From the NCBI RefSeq assembly GCF_022808915.1, contig NZ_JAKZFS010000001.1, forward strand, positions 884,644-948,643: 64,000 bases of DNA, in the 5' to 3' direction. The notes below the pieces were generated by a model. The model had not been told where the DNA came from, did not search any database, and saw only the letters and a list, made by a program, of their open reading frames with translations. A program made the translations under genes and the position numbers. This stretch comes from Fundidesulfovibrio terrae. GTDB taxonomy: Bacteria; Desulfobacterota; Desulfovibrionia; Desulfovibrionales; Desulfovibrionaceae. Positions 1-8,879 of this stretch are shown one piece after another. How positions within the stretch are numbered: the first letter of the stretch is position 1; every line of letters begins with the position of its first letter.

Positions 1-1457
1 TGCTCCAGACCGCCGAGGACGGCCAGGAGGCCATCGAGGCCCACGCCGCCTTCAAGCCCGACATCATCATCCTGGACATGAACATGCCCATGAAGTCGGG
101 GCTGGAGGTGATGCAGCACATCCGGGGCGTGGTGCAGGACCACGAGGTGCAGATCATCGTGCTCACCGCCCAGGACACCAATGCCTTCAAGGCCCGGGCC
201 TTCGCCGCCGGGGCCAACGACTTTCTGGGCAAGCCCTTCGACCGCGAGGAGCTGCTGGCCCGGGTGGGAGCGGCCGCGCGGCAGGTGCACCTGACCCGCA
301 GGCTCCGGCAGGCCTACGAGCGCATCAGCCGCGAGATCGACCTGGTGGCGGGATTGCAGAAGCGCCTGCTGCCGGACTGCTCGCCGATCCTGGGCGAGAC
401 CAACGTGGAGTGCTTCTACCGCCCTTCCGGACGGGCCAGCGGCGACTACTACGACTTCTTCACCCTGCCCGACGGCAACATCCGCGCGGTCATGGCCGAC
501 GTGTCCGGCCACGGGGCCAGGGCGGCCTTCCTCATGGCCGTGGTGCGCACCCTGGTGCGCATCTCCCAGACGCACTACCTCTCCCTGGCCGAGACCCTTT
601 CCCTGGCCAGCCACCACCTTTTGTCCTCCATCGGCGACGAGCCCGACTTCGTGACCCTGGCCGCCGCCGACATCGACCCCGACGAGGGCGTCCTGACCTA
701 CGCCAACGCCGGGCACTGCCCGCCGCTTCTGTGGTCCGGCGGCAAGGCCCAGTGGCTCGAGCCCACGGGGTCGGTGCTGGGGTTCTTCGACCAGGAGTTC
801 AAGACCAGGACCGTGCGCTTCACCAAGCCGGCCGGGCTCTTCCTCTACACCGACGGCTGGTACGAGTGGCGCAACCTGGACCGGGAGATCTTCGGCCTGG
901 AGAGCTTCAAGGATCTGGCCGAATCGCTTCTGGCCAAGGACCGCTTCTCCTTGAGCACGCTTCTGGAGAACCTGAGCGGCGAGAGGGCCGGGCCGGTTTT
1001 CACCGATGACGTCACCGCCCTGTGGGTGAGCGTGGGCAGTCCTCTCACCCGGGTGTTCAGCGCCATTTCCAGCCCCGGGGCCAGCCGCTCGCTGGCCAGA
1101 CAGGCGGTGGGAGCCCTGGACGCGTTCGTGTCCGACCCGGACATCCTCCACGATCTGGACATCGTGCTCACCGAGGCTTGCGCCAACGTCACCCGCCACG
1201 CCTACGACGGCGGCGAGGGGCCGGTTGAGGTGCGCCTACGCCTGCATCCGGGCGCATCCGTGGAGCTGGAGGTGGCGGACTGGGGCAAGGGCTTCGGCGA
1301 CAAGGTGAACTTCGAGAACGCGGCTCCGGAGTCCGAGTGCGGCCGGGGCATGTTCATCATCTGCAAGCTTTCGGATTCGTGTGAACTCAAACGCCGCGGC
1401 AGGGAGAACGTCCTGCGCGTGGTCAAACGCATCAGGAAGGACCTGTGGAAAATCTGA
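1..1457 (+). CDS. Response regulator with SpoIIE-type PP2C phosphatase and RsbW-like kinase domains (5' end outside window)
   Basis: The reading frame is open from the first bases, so the start lies upstream. In order it has a receiver domain (phospho-acceptor Asp in ILDMNMP at about nt 69-89, conserved Lys in GKPFDREE), a PP2C/SpoIIE phosphatase (SGDYYDFF; ADVSGHGARAAF near nt 500-530), and a C-terminal HATPase domain of the anti-sigma kinase type (LTEACANVTRHAYDGG near nt 1170-1215). This receiver-phosphatase-kinase order is that of HsbR-type partner-switching regulators: one protein can phosphorylate or dephosphorylate a STAS antagonist under receiver control. The next gene is such a STAS protein, overlapping by 13 nt. 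Domains are read directly; the HsbR-like role is inferred from architecture and neighbour. Confidence 0.9.
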   Translation, partial: LQTAEDGQEAIEAHAAFKPDIIILDMNMPMKSGLEVMQHIRGVVQDHEVQIIVLTAQDTNAFKARAFAAGANDFLGKPFDREELLARVGAAARQVHLTRRLRQAYERISREIDLVAGLQKRLLPDCSPILGETNVECFYRPSGRASGDYYDFFTLPDGNIRAVMADVSGHGARAAFLMAVVRTLVRISQTHYLSLAETLSLASHHLLSSIGDEPDFVTLAAADIDPDEGVLTYANAGHCPPLLWSGGKAQWLEPTGSVLGFFDQEFKTRTVRFTKPAGLFLYTDGWYEWRNLDREIFGLESFKDLAESLLAKDRFSLSTLLENLSGERAGPVFTDDVTALWVSVGSPLTRVFSAISSPGASRSLARQAVGALDAFVSDPDILHDLDIVLTEACANVTRHAYDGGEGPVEVRLRLHPGASVELEVADWGKGFGDKVNFENAAPESECGRGMFIICKLSDSCELKRRGRENVLRVVKRIRKDLWKI

Positions 1458-1789
1458 CCTGGATTCACAAGGGCGGCGCTCTCGTTGCGAGGTATTCCGG
1501 TGAGATCACCATGGATATCACCCAGGACTTCAAACGCGAGATGGAACGGGCTCTGGAGGAGGACAAGTCCGCCACCCTGGTGCTGGACCTCTCCGACGTG
1601 AGCTTCATGGACTCCTCGGGCATCGGCTTTCTGGTGGCCTGCAACACCAGGCTCCAGGCGTCGGGCCGGGTGCTGGTGCTCTTCGCACCGAGCCCCCAGG
1701 TGAGGAAAACCCTGGGGCTGGTGCAGCTGCTGGAGTTCTTCAAGGTGGCCGAGTCCGAGCAGGAGCTGGACGCCCTCTCCGGCAGGTGA
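1445..1789 (+). CDS. STAS-domain anti-sigma factor antagonist
   Basis: A 114-aa single STAS domain. The phosphorylatable serine motif is clear (SFMDSSGIGFLV). Proteins of this family are switched by serine phosphorylation: the unphosphorylated form captures an anti-sigma factor or another target. The gene overlaps the end of the preceding phosphatase/kinase gene, implying translational coupling and a cognate pair. In Pseudomonas the analogous HsbA links such a module to the anti-sigma factor FlgM and flagellar or biofilm control. Flagellar genes begin about 4.6 kb downstream here, so a flagellar target is plausible, but no flgM is visible in the window. Confidence 0.88.
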   Translation: MENLTWIHKGGALVARYSGEITMDITQDFKREMERALEEDKSATLVLDLSDVSFMDSSGIGFLVACNTRLQASGRVLVLFAPSPQVRKTLGLVQLLEFFKVAESEQELDALSGR

Positions 1790-1795
1790 CCGCCC

Positions 1796-2995
1796 ATGCC
1801 TGAATCGCCGAGGGTGCTTCTCGTCACCAGCCGGTTCTTCCTGCTGGGCGAGGTCATGAACGCCTTCGACCGCATGGGGGTCGGCTACCGCTACCTGGAC
1901 ACCGGCGGGGACGAGCTGGAACTCGAGGGGTACCTCAAGACCCTCATCGGCCTCATCAAGGAGTTCCGCCCCCATTTCGCGCTCACGGTCAACCACTTGG
2001 GCGTGGACCACGAGGGGGTGCTCACCGGTATTCTGTCGCGCCTGGACATCCCCCTGGCCTCCTGGTTCGTGGACAACCCGGCCCTGGCCCTGGCCCTGTA
2101 TTCCAACCCGGCCGCCAAGCGCACGGCGGTGTTCACCTGGGACGCCGACAACCTGGACCCTTTGCGCCGGGGGGGCTTCGACAACGTCTTCTACCTTCCC
2201 CTGGCCACCGACGAGCGCCGCTTCGCCCCGCCCGCAAGCCCGGCTCCCACGGACCATCCCTGGCGGGCGCGCGTGAGCTTCGTGGGCAACTCCATGGTCA
2301 TCAAGACCGCCAAGCGCCTGGAATACGCCGCGCCCGGCCCGCGCCTGCTGGCGGCAACCGGCCAGATCGCGGCGGCATTCGGCGAGCACCCCGAATGGAG
2401 CGTGCGCACCTTCATGGCCGGACACTTCCCGCACCTGATGGAGGATTTCGCGGCCCTTAACACGCCGCAGCGCCAACTGGCCTACGAGACGGCTGTCATT
2501 TGGGAGTCCACCCGCCAATACCGGGCGGCCTGCCTTTCGCAACTTATGGATTTTTCCCCGCTCATCGCCGGTGACGAGGGCTGGCTGGCCACCTTCCCGG
2601 ACAAGAACGTCCGTTGGCGCAGGATCGCGGAGCTGGCCTACTATGACCAGCTCCCGGGCTTTTATCCGCTCTCGGACATCAACTTCAACTGCACCAGCCT
2701 GCAGATGAAGGGCGCAGTGAACCAGCGGGTGTTCGACGTTCCCGCCTGCGGGGCGTTCCTGCTCACGGACCATCGCGCCCAGATGGAACGACTCTTCGAG
2801 CCCGGCCGGGAGGTGGCCGTGTACGGCGATCCCGCCGAGATTCCGGAACTGGTCCGCCACTACCTGGCCCATCCGGAAGAGCGCGCCAGAATCGCCGCCG
2901 CGGCGCGCCAGCGGGTACTGGCCGAGCACACCTACGTGAGGCGCATGGGGCAGCTTTTGGACGTCGTGGGCGACACGTTCGGGCTCTTTTCCTAA
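1796..2995 (+). CDS. Glycosyltransferase, CgeB/YkvP-like (GT-B, Glyco_trans_1_2 type)
   Basis: A 399-aa protein with a GT-B-like layout. The C-terminal third has the pattern of the Glyco_trans_1_2/CgeB group: FNCTSLQMKGAVNQRVFDV, then ACGAFLLTD, GREVAVYGDPAEIPELV and a terminal run ending AAAARQRVLAEHTY. No signal peptide or membrane span is seen, so it is probably a cytoplasmic sugar transferase. It starts 6 nt after the STAS gene and is followed by two further glycosyltransferases of other families, forming a glycan cluster just upstream of flagellar hook genes. The acceptor is unknown; flagellin or another surface polymer is a guess from position. Confidence 0.8.
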   Translation: MPESPRVLLVTSRFFLLGEVMNAFDRMGVGYRYLDTGGDELELEGYLKTLIGLIKEFRPHFALTVNHLGVDHEGVLTGILSRLDIPLASWFVDNPALALALYSNPAAKRTAVFTWDADNLDPLRRGGFDNVFYLPLATDERRFAPPASPAPTDHPWRARVSFVGNSMVIKTAKRLEYAAPGPRLLAATGQIAAAFGEHPEWSVRTFMAGHFPHLMEDFAALNTPQRQLAYETAVIWESTRQYRAACLSQLMDFSPLIAGDEGWLATFPDKNVRWRRIAELAYYDQLPGFYPLSDINFNCTSLQMKGAVNQRVFDVPACGAFLLTDHRAQMERLFEPGREVAVYGDPAEIPELVRHYLAHPEERARIAAAARQRVLAEHTYVRRMGQLLDVVGDTFGLFS

Positions 2996-3036
2996 AGACC
3001 GCAGGTCCGGTCGAAAACGGCTTCACGCTCCCGCCC

Positions 3037-3093
3037 TGGACGCGAAGCGAAACGGGATTCCAAAGGGAAGAACTCCCTTTGGCCGCCGGAGGC
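3037..3093 (+). repeat. Intergenic hairpin repeat, copy 1 of 6
   Basis: The copy runs from CGCGAAGCGA through a hairpin with arms CCAAAGGGA / TCCCTTTGG (5-nt loop) to GCCGCCGGAGGC. Five further copies occur in the window. It lies in the gap between two glycosyltransferase genes, and its terminal GGAGG may serve as a distant ribosome binding site for the next gene. Confidence 0.85.
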
Positions 3094-3105
3094 CTCTTCA
3101 CCCCC

Positions 3106-4767
3106 ATGTCCTGGCTGCTCGAAACTCTCCCACCTCCCCTGCGCACAGCCCTGGTCCACGGTTCCGAGGGCGCAGGACATCTTGCGTCCTGCGCGCGGCT
3201 GGCCGCCGAGGCCGGGCTCACCTCCCTGGCCGCCGACCTCCTCCTGGCCGCTTGGGCCGAATCCCCGCTGGACGCGGTCCTGGCCGGGCAGGTCGCGGCG
3301 CTGGCCCCGGCTCCTCCTGCCGCCCGGGATCTGGCCGCCCACGTTGCGGGCAATTCGTCCGCTCCCCCGGACCTCTCGTACTACCGCCGCCTGGCCGAGC
3401 GCCGGGACACGGCCAAGATCAAGAATTTCCTCTCCCTGCAAAGTTCCAAGGAACCCGGCAACCTCTTCTGGGCGCGCCTTGGCCTGACCCACGCCCTGGA
3501 CGCCGAGGACTGGGACTGGGTCGCCCAGGTCACGGCCGGGCTGCCCGAGCCGCTGGCCAAGCTCATCGGCGGCGACGCGGCCATGATGCGCGGCGACGCC
3601 TTGGCCGGGCTTGAGAACTACGCGGACTGCGCCTGCCTGATGCAAGGACCGGGACGTTCCGGCCCGGGGGGAGTGTCCGGCGAGCCGGGTGGGGGGGGAG
3701 ATGGAGCGGAGGGTTTCGCCGGTCTTCCGGGCCTGGAAATCCGGCTGGGGCTGGCCAACCTGGGCCTGGGGGACGAGGAGGGGGCTCTGAACCGGCTCGC
3801 GGCGGGGCTTGCCCGCCAGCCCTGGCGGGTGCAGACCCTGCTGGTCCTCCATGACCTGGCCCGGGGGCGGCGCGTGCTTTCCGGCAGGCTTCCCGGCCGT
3901 GTGGAGATTCTGCTCTACACCTGCAACAAGGCCCATGATATCGAGCGCACCCTGCAAAGCCTGTTCGAATCCGATCTCGGCGGGGCAGGGCTCACGGTGC
4001 TGGACAACGGCAGCACGGACGCTACCGGCGAGGTGCTGGCCGCCTGGACCGGACGCTTCGGGCCGGACCGCCTGCGCACGGTGTCCCTGCCGGTGAACGT
4101 GGGGGCTCCGGCCGCGCGCAACTGGCTCATGAGCCTCAAGCACGTGCGCTCAAGCGACTGGGCGGCGTTCCTGGACGACGACGTGAATCTGCCCGGAGAC
4201 TGGCTGGGTCGCCTGGGCGCGGCGACGGCCCTCTATCCCGAGGCGGGCGTGTGGGGAGCGCGGGTGGTTGATTTCGCGCGCCCGGCCCATGTGCAGTCCG
4301 CCGATGTATTTCTTGATCCCTCACCCGGAGAGGCGGGGGAGGGGATGCGCCGCTTCGAGCTGTCCTCCGTCCACCACCAGACCCTGGACCGGGGGCAGTT
4401 CGCCTATCTGCGCCCCTGCGCCACGGTGACGGGTTGCTGCCACCTCTTCCGGACCTCCGGACTGCTGAGCCAGGGCGGGTTCGACCTGCGCTATTCGCCG
4501 TCGCAGTACGACGACCTGGACCACGACATCCGCCTGCTGCTGGCGGGACAGACTCCGGTGTACCAGGGGCACCTGGCGGTAAGGCATTTCAAGTCCACGG
4601 GGAGTCAGGGCGCTGCGGGACAGTCCCAGTATTCCGTAGGATGGGCCAACCAGTACAAATTGCACCAGAAATTCGATCCGGCGAGCTTCGCCCAGGCTGC
4701 CCAGGAGGCGGACGCGGCCGCCTGGGACGACGCCCTGGCCAAATGGCGGGCCAGCGCGGCGGACTGA
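3106..4767 (+). CDS. Glycosyltransferase family 2 with helical N-terminal extension
   Basis: A 553-aa protein. The N-terminal half (about 260 residues) is Ala/Leu-rich and helical, and looks like TPR-type or solenoid repeats. The C-terminal half is a GT-A glycosyltransferase: VEILLYTCNKAHDIERTL, TVLDNGSTDAT, NVGAPAARNWLM and the DxD-like metal motif FLDDDVNLPG. I chose ATG 3106; an upstream TTG at 3079 sits inside the dispersed repeat and is unlikely. A GGAGG supplied by the repeat lies about 14 nt upstream. Residues around 190-215 are a Gly-rich low-complexity stretch (long G runs near nt 3660-3715). Acceptor unknown; part of a three-gene glycosylation cluster. Confidence 0.85.
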   Translation: MSWLLETLPPPLRTALVHGSEGAGHLASCARLAAEAGLTSLAADLLLAAWAESPLDAVLAGQVAALAPAPPAARDLAAHVAGNSSAPPDLSYYRRLAERRDTAKIKNFLSLQSSKEPGNLFWARLGLTHALDAEDWDWVAQVTAGLPEPLAKLIGGDAAMMRGDALAGLENYADCACLMQGPGRSGPGGVSGEPGGGGDGAEGFAGLPGLEIRLGLANLGLGDEEGALNRLAAGLARQPWRVQTLLVLHDLARGRRVLSGRLPGRVEILLYTCNKAHDIERTLQSLFESDLGGAGLTVLDNGSTDATGEVLAAWTGRFGPDRLRTVSLPVNVGAPAARNWLMSLKHVRSSDWAAFLDDDVNLPGDWLGRLGAATALYPEAGVWGARVVDFARPAHVQSADVFLDPSPGEAGEGMRRFELSSVHHQTLDRGQFAYLRPCATVTGCCHLFRTSGLLSQGGFDLRYSPSQYDDLDHDIRLLLAGQTPVYQGHLAVRHFKSTGSQGAAGQSQYSVGWANQYKLHQKFDPASFAQAAQEADAAAWDDALAKWRASAAD

Positions 4768-4840
4768 CCCCGGGCCGGCCTTGTCTTTTCCTGCGCTAAC
4801 GCACTACATACCTCCTACGCGCGGCCAGCGCGGCGAAATC

Positions 4841-6232
4841 ATGGTTAAACCCGTTCTTATCCTACAGATGCAGCGCATGGGGGACATCATCCTGTCCTTC
4901 CCCCTGTTTCTCTGGATGCGCCGCAACGCCCCGGACCGGCCCATATGGGTCGTGGCCGAGCCCGGCTTCTACACCGACCTCCTGGGCGTCTCCCCTCCGG
5001 CCGTGTACCTGCCCTGGACGGCCACCCATGAGCTTTTCGCCCGGGACTATCAGCTCATCGTCAACCTGAGCCACCGCCCCGAGGCGGCGAAGCTTGCCGG
5101 GGAACTCCAGGCAGGGCTCAAGTTCGGCCCGGTGCAGGGCGAGACGGGGCTTCGGGTCCACGGCCGCTGGCAGCTCTACCGGACTTCCCTCACAGGCAAC
5201 AATCGCCACAACCGCTACCACTGGGCCGAGCTCAACGCCCTGGACTGCGTGGACAGGGGATGTTTCCCGGCCACGCACTTCGATCCGCCCCGCAAGCCAG
5301 CCGGGCGCGGCGATCCCGTGGGCCTGTTCGTGGGGGCCAGCCAGGAGGAGAAACGCCCGGACGCGGCCTTCTGGGCCTCCCTGGCCCGGGAGCTCGAACG
5401 CCGGGGACTCAAGGTGGTGCTGCTGGGCGGCCCGGGGGACGTGGCCCTGTGCGAGGAGGTCAAGCGGCTGCACGGCGGCCGCCTGGTGGACACCTGCGGC
5501 AAGCTTGGGCTCAAGGAGTTCATGGCCGTGGGCCAGACGCTCTCGCTCATGATCACCCCGGACACCGGGCCCATGCACCTGGCGGCCTGGTCGGGACTTG
5601 CCACCCTCAACCTCTCCATGGGGCCGGTGAACCCCTGGGAGACCGCCCCCTATCCGCCGGGGCATTACGTGCTGCGCGCGGCCATGTCCTGCGTGGACTG
5701 CTGGCGGTGCCGCTTCGACCGGCCCCTGTGCCACGACCGCTTCGATCCGGTCCAGGTGGCCTACCTGGCCTGGCGGCTCACCGGCGGCGCTTCGAGCCGC
5801 CTGTCCTCGCCGCCCCGGACGCGCCTGTACCGCACCGGGCGCACCCTGGAGGGGTTCTACGACCTGGTCCCCGTGGGCCAGCGGGGCCGCAGGGCCTCGG
5901 ACATGGTGGGCGAGTTCTGGCGCGGCATGTTCGGGGCCGCGTTCGGCCTCTGGGACGACGACAAGCCCGCGCGGATCTGGAAGGAACTGGCCGAATTCCA
6001 GCCAGCCCTGGCCCGGGCCTTCAACGCCGCGGCCCTGGGACTGGCCGGGCGGATCAAGAAGGCCCTGCTTTCGGGATCGGCCCGGGGAGAGGAGTTCTGG
6101 GCGTCCTCCCCGCCCATGCTGCGTCCCCTGGCGGGCTACATGCACATGCTCCTGGAGAATTCCGATTTTTCCCGCGAATCCCTGGGCGCGTGCCTGGCCC
6201 TGATGGAACGGCTCAGGTCCGTGACGGCCTGA
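4841..6232 (+). CDS. Glycosyltransferase family 9 (heptosyltransferase-like)
   Basis: A 463-aa protein whose first half matches the family 9 (ADP-heptose:LPS heptosyltransferase) pattern: MVKPVLILQMQRMGDIILSF at the N-terminus, VGLFVGASQEEKRPDAAFW, KVVLLGGPGDVALCEEV and the conserved D-T-G-P block ITPDTGPMHLAAWSG. A Cys cluster (CVDCWRCRFDRPLCHD) follows, and then an unusually long C-terminal extension of about 150 residues without a recognised domain. Start chosen at ATG 4841 because the GT9 N-terminal motif begins there; an upstream TTG at 4781 has no support. The family normally builds LPS core; similar enzymes occur in flagellin-glycan clusters, so the acceptor stays open. Confidence 0.83.
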   Translation: MVKPVLILQMQRMGDIILSFPLFLWMRRNAPDRPIWVVAEPGFYTDLLGVSPPAVYLPWTATHELFARDYQLIVNLSHRPEAAKLAGELQAGLKFGPVQGETGLRVHGRWQLYRTSLTGNNRHNRYHWAELNALDCVDRGCFPATHFDPPRKPAGRGDPVGLFVGASQEEKRPDAAFWASLARELERRGLKVVLLGGPGDVALCEEVKRLHGGRLVDTCGKLGLKEFMAVGQTLSLMITPDTGPMHLAAWSGLATLNLSMGPVNPWETAPYPPGHYVLRAAMSCVDCWRCRFDRPLCHDRFDPVQVAYLAWRLTGGASSRLSSPPRTRLYRTGRTLEGFYDLVPVGQRGRRASDMVGEFWRGMFGAAFGLWDDDKPARIWKELAEFQPALARAFNAAALGLAGRIKKALLSGSARGEEFWASSPPMLRPLAGYMHMLLENSDFSRESLGACLALMERLRSVTA

Positions 6233-6382
6233 CGACCGCCGGGCGTCCCTGACCCGGAAGCCTCTTCCGGCTGGCAGGGCCTAAGGAAAATACTTCCCCC
6301 TCTCGTATTTTTCAACATACTGATATTGCGATGTTTTTCTTTGGAACGGCTCTTGAAGGAAGGGGCCCGTCAGGAGGAAGAC

Positions 6383-8116
6383 ATGCAAATCGTTCCCAGC
6401 CAGATTTCTCCCTTAAATTTTCTCTCCCTGGACATGTTCCAGGTTCCGTCCCTTGCTGGCAGAGGGGCCTCCTATTTCGCCGACCTTCTCAAGCCCGGCG
6501 GCGACACGGCGAGCGCGTCTGCGATGCCCCAGGCCGCCTTGGATACGCTGGCCAACACGGCGGCTCCCCAGATTGCCCAGACCTCCCAGGTGGTGTCCGC
6601 CAAGGCGGCGCAGCTCGCCGAGCCGGAAATGCCCGGCGAACACCTGAACGAATCCATGAGCAGCGTGAAGCTGACCCAGGACGATTTCGACAAGCTCAAG
6701 GACAAGCTGGAGTCGGCCGGGGTTCCCAAGGAGAAGGTCGAGGAGCTCGGCAAGAAGCTGCAGAGCCCGGACGGCCTCACCTGGGGCCAGCTCATGCAGA
6801 CGGTGCACAAGGAAGTGCTCGCGCAGGCCACCAAGCCCGTGAACCTCACCGACGAGGACAAGTCGGCCATCTCGTCGCTCCTGACCAAGCTGGGCTTCGA
6901 CGCCAAGCAGTCCGGCGAGATGATCGACGCCATGGCCAGCGGCAAGTCCGGCAAGGTGCTGAACGCCATTTACGCCAAGATCGGCACCTTGGACCCCGAC
7001 CAGACAATCAGCCTGGGCAAGGACGAGATGGCCGCCCTAGGCAAGGCCTTGAAGCTCCCGGACAGCACCCAGCAACGCCTGATGGCCCAGTTCGGCAACC
7101 AGGACAGCCTGGATATCACCGGGGACGCGGCCAAGCAGCTTTTCGCCCAGATCAAGGGTGAGTACGCCGGGGTGCTGTCCCAGGCCAAGGACGCCCTGAA
7201 GGCGGCCCACGACGCCATTGCCCCGGTCATGGAGCAGGCTCGCGAGCGCGTGGGCATCGCCCAGCAGGGCCTGGAAGCCAAGACCCAGGCCGACCAGTTC
7301 AAGACCGACCACATGGTCAAGGACGCCCAGGACGGGAACGCCAAACCTTCCCAGTCCCAGTCCCAGTCCCAAGCCAAGAACCAGCCTGGAACGGGCGGCC
7401 AGTCCGATTCGGGGCAGGTCCAGAAGGATCCCCGCCAGGGAACCTTGGGCAACCAGGATTCGGGCGGCGCTTCCAGCCAGAAGAACTCCCAGGGGAACGC
7501 CTGGAGCGAATTCGTCGCCAAGGTCCGCACGGACACCGACTCCCAGCTCACCTCCGACGGCCGCCTCATGGCGGGCGCGGGCCTGGCCGGGCAGGCTTCC
7601 TCGGCGGCGGCCGCGACCCTGGCCAAGGGCGCGGACACCCAGGTGCTCAAGGCCCAGTCCACCCAGTTCCTCGACCAGGTGCAGACGGGCCTGCTCAAGA
7701 ACATGGGGCAGGGCGTCAAGCAGCTCTCCCTGGAGCTGACCCCGGACAACCTGGGCAAGCTGAACGTGGTGCTCTCGGTGAAAGGCAAGGACGTCCAGGC
7801 GGTCATCAAGGCCGAATCGCCCGAAGCCGAAAAGATGCTCTCCGAGAACCTCCAGCAGATCAAGCAGAGCCTGGAGAACCAGGGCCTGACCGTCTCCAAG
7901 CTGGAAGTGCGCACGGGCCTGTCGCAGGATTCCGGCCTCGGGCAGCAATGGGGCGGAGCGGAGAAGCACAACCTCTCCCAGGAGCGGCGCGAGGCCCTGG
8001 AGCGCATGCGCACTTCGTCCATCCTTTCGGGGGACGGCGGCGGCTTGGCCCGGCAGATGCAGAGTAGTGGGGCAGAGGTAAAAATTTCCCAGGGCGGCCT
8101 GAACATCATCGCCTAG
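6383..8116 (+). CDS. fliK: Flagellar hook-length control protein FliK
   Basis: A 577-aa protein. The C-terminal FliK domain is clear: VKQLSLELTPDNLGKLNVVL, VQAVIKAESPEAEKMLSEN and IKQSLENQGLTVSKLEV. The middle is a low-complexity, Gln/Ser/Gly-rich linker with a tandem SQSQSQSQ run near nt 7350-7370, typical for the ruler region. ATG 6383 follows a strong GGAGG seven bases away. FliK acts as molecular ruler and, through its C-terminal domain, switches the flagellar export apparatus from hook to filament substrates. It heads a same-strand group with flgD and flgE, the hook cap and hook subunit it works with. Confidence 0.93.
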   Translation: MQIVPSQISPLNFLSLDMFQVPSLAGRGASYFADLLKPGGDTASASAMPQAALDTLANTAAPQIAQTSQVVSAKAAQLAEPEMPGEHLNESMSSVKLTQDDFDKLKDKLESAGVPKEKVEELGKKLQSPDGLTWGQLMQTVHKEVLAQATKPVNLTDEDKSAISSLLTKLGFDAKQSGEMIDAMASGKSGKVLNAIYAKIGTLDPDQTISLGKDEMAALGKALKLPDSTQQRLMAQFGNQDSLDITGDAAKQLFAQIKGEYAGVLSQAKDALKAAHDAIAPVMEQARERVGIAQQGLEAKTQADQFKTDHMVKDAQDGNAKPSQSQSQSQAKNQPGTGGQSDSGQVQKDPRQGTLGNQDSGGASSQKNSQGNAWSEFVAKVRTDTDSQLTSDGRLMAGAGLAGQASSAAAATLAKGADTQVLKAQSTQFLDQVQTGLLKNMGQGVKQLSLELTPDNLGKLNVVLSVKGKDVQAVIKAESPEAEKMLSENLQQIKQSLENQGLTVSKLEVRTGLSQDSGLGQQWGGAEKHNLSQERREALERMRTSSILSGDGGGLARQMQSSGAEVKISQGGLNIIA

Positions 8117-8134
8117 TTCGCCCAGAGGTGTCCC

Positions 8135-8839
8135 ATGAGCAGCGTATATACCGATCCAGCCACCGGAGCCACGACCCAGCTTGGAGCCATGAGCCAGCTG
8201 ACCCCGTCTTCCGGAAAGTCATCGCTCGGAAGCAGCGACTTCCTCACCCTGCTGTTTGCCCAGCTGCAGAACCAGGACCCCCTGAATCCCCAGGACGACA
8301 AGGATTTCACCGCCCAGCTGGCCCAGTTCTCGAGCCTTGAACAGCTCACGAACCTGAACTCCGGCATGGGCAAGCTCATCACCGCCACCAACCAGCAGCA
8401 GATGTTCTCGGCGGTGGGGTTCATGGGCAAGCAGGTGACGGCCTCCGGCAGCACCCTCGCCAAGTCCGGCGGCAGCGTGAGCGCGCTCTACTACACGCTT
8501 CCGGCGGCAGCTTCCTCGGTCACCGTGAACATCATGGACGCCAACGGCAACATCATCCGTTCCGTGTCCCAGGGCGCGCAGGCGGCGGGAAGCCAGAGCT
8601 TCCAGTGGGACGGCAAGGACTCCAACGGCAACCTCGTGCCCGACGGCACGTACTCCACGGGCGTGACCACGCTTGGGTCCGACGGCAAGCCGCTGATGGT
8701 GACCACTTCGGTGACGGGCCTGGTCACGGGCGTCTCATCGGACAGCACGACGGGCTCCTACATGCTGACCACCCAGGACGGCAGAAAGATAAATCTCATG
8801 GACGTTCAGGGCGTCGTGACGCCCACCACGTCCTCCTAA
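8135..8839 (+). CDS. flgD: Flagellar hook-capping protein FlgD
   Basis: A 234-aa protein with the conserved FlgD N-terminal block (SDFLTLLFAQLQNQDPLNPQ, followed by FTAQLAQFSSLEQL). The C-terminal Ig-like/tudor part contains VTVNIMDANGNIIRSV, FQWDGKDSNGNLVPDGTYS and TGLVTGVSSD. It forms the temporary cap at the growing hook tip, letting FlgE subunits assemble. The gene lies 18 nt after fliK with its own purine-rich site and is followed 40 nt later by flgE, the standard hook-operon arrangement. Confidence 0.95.
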   Translation: MSSVYTDPATGATTQLGAMSQLTPSSGKSSLGSSDFLTLLFAQLQNQDPLNPQDDKDFTAQLAQFSSLEQLTNLNSGMGKLITATNQQQMFSAVGFMGKQVTASGSTLAKSGGSVSALYYTLPAAASSVTVNIMDANGNIIRSVSQGAQAAGSQSFQWDGKDSNGNLVPDGTYSTGVTTLGSDGKPLMVTTSVTGLVTGVSSDSTTGSYMLTTQDGRKINLMDVQGVVTPTTSS

Positions 8840-8879
8840 TAGGCAACATTTTCCGGATCGAATTTCTCGGAGGTAGGTT

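Noticed and set aside
3079-3105. TTG start of the GT2 gene at 3079
   Set aside because: The codon lies inside the dispersed repeat, and other repeat copies carry the same bases without a following gene in frame.
6271-6286. TGGCAGGGCCTAAGGA before fliK as a sigma-54 promoter
   Set aside because: The -24 part is fair, but the invariant GC at -12 is GG, so it fails the key requirement.
7345-7375. Tandem SQ repeat in fliK as a phase-variable tract
   Set aside because: The unit is 6 nt (CAGTCC-type) and keeps frame on slippage, so it would change linker length only. Low-complexity linkers are normal in FliK.
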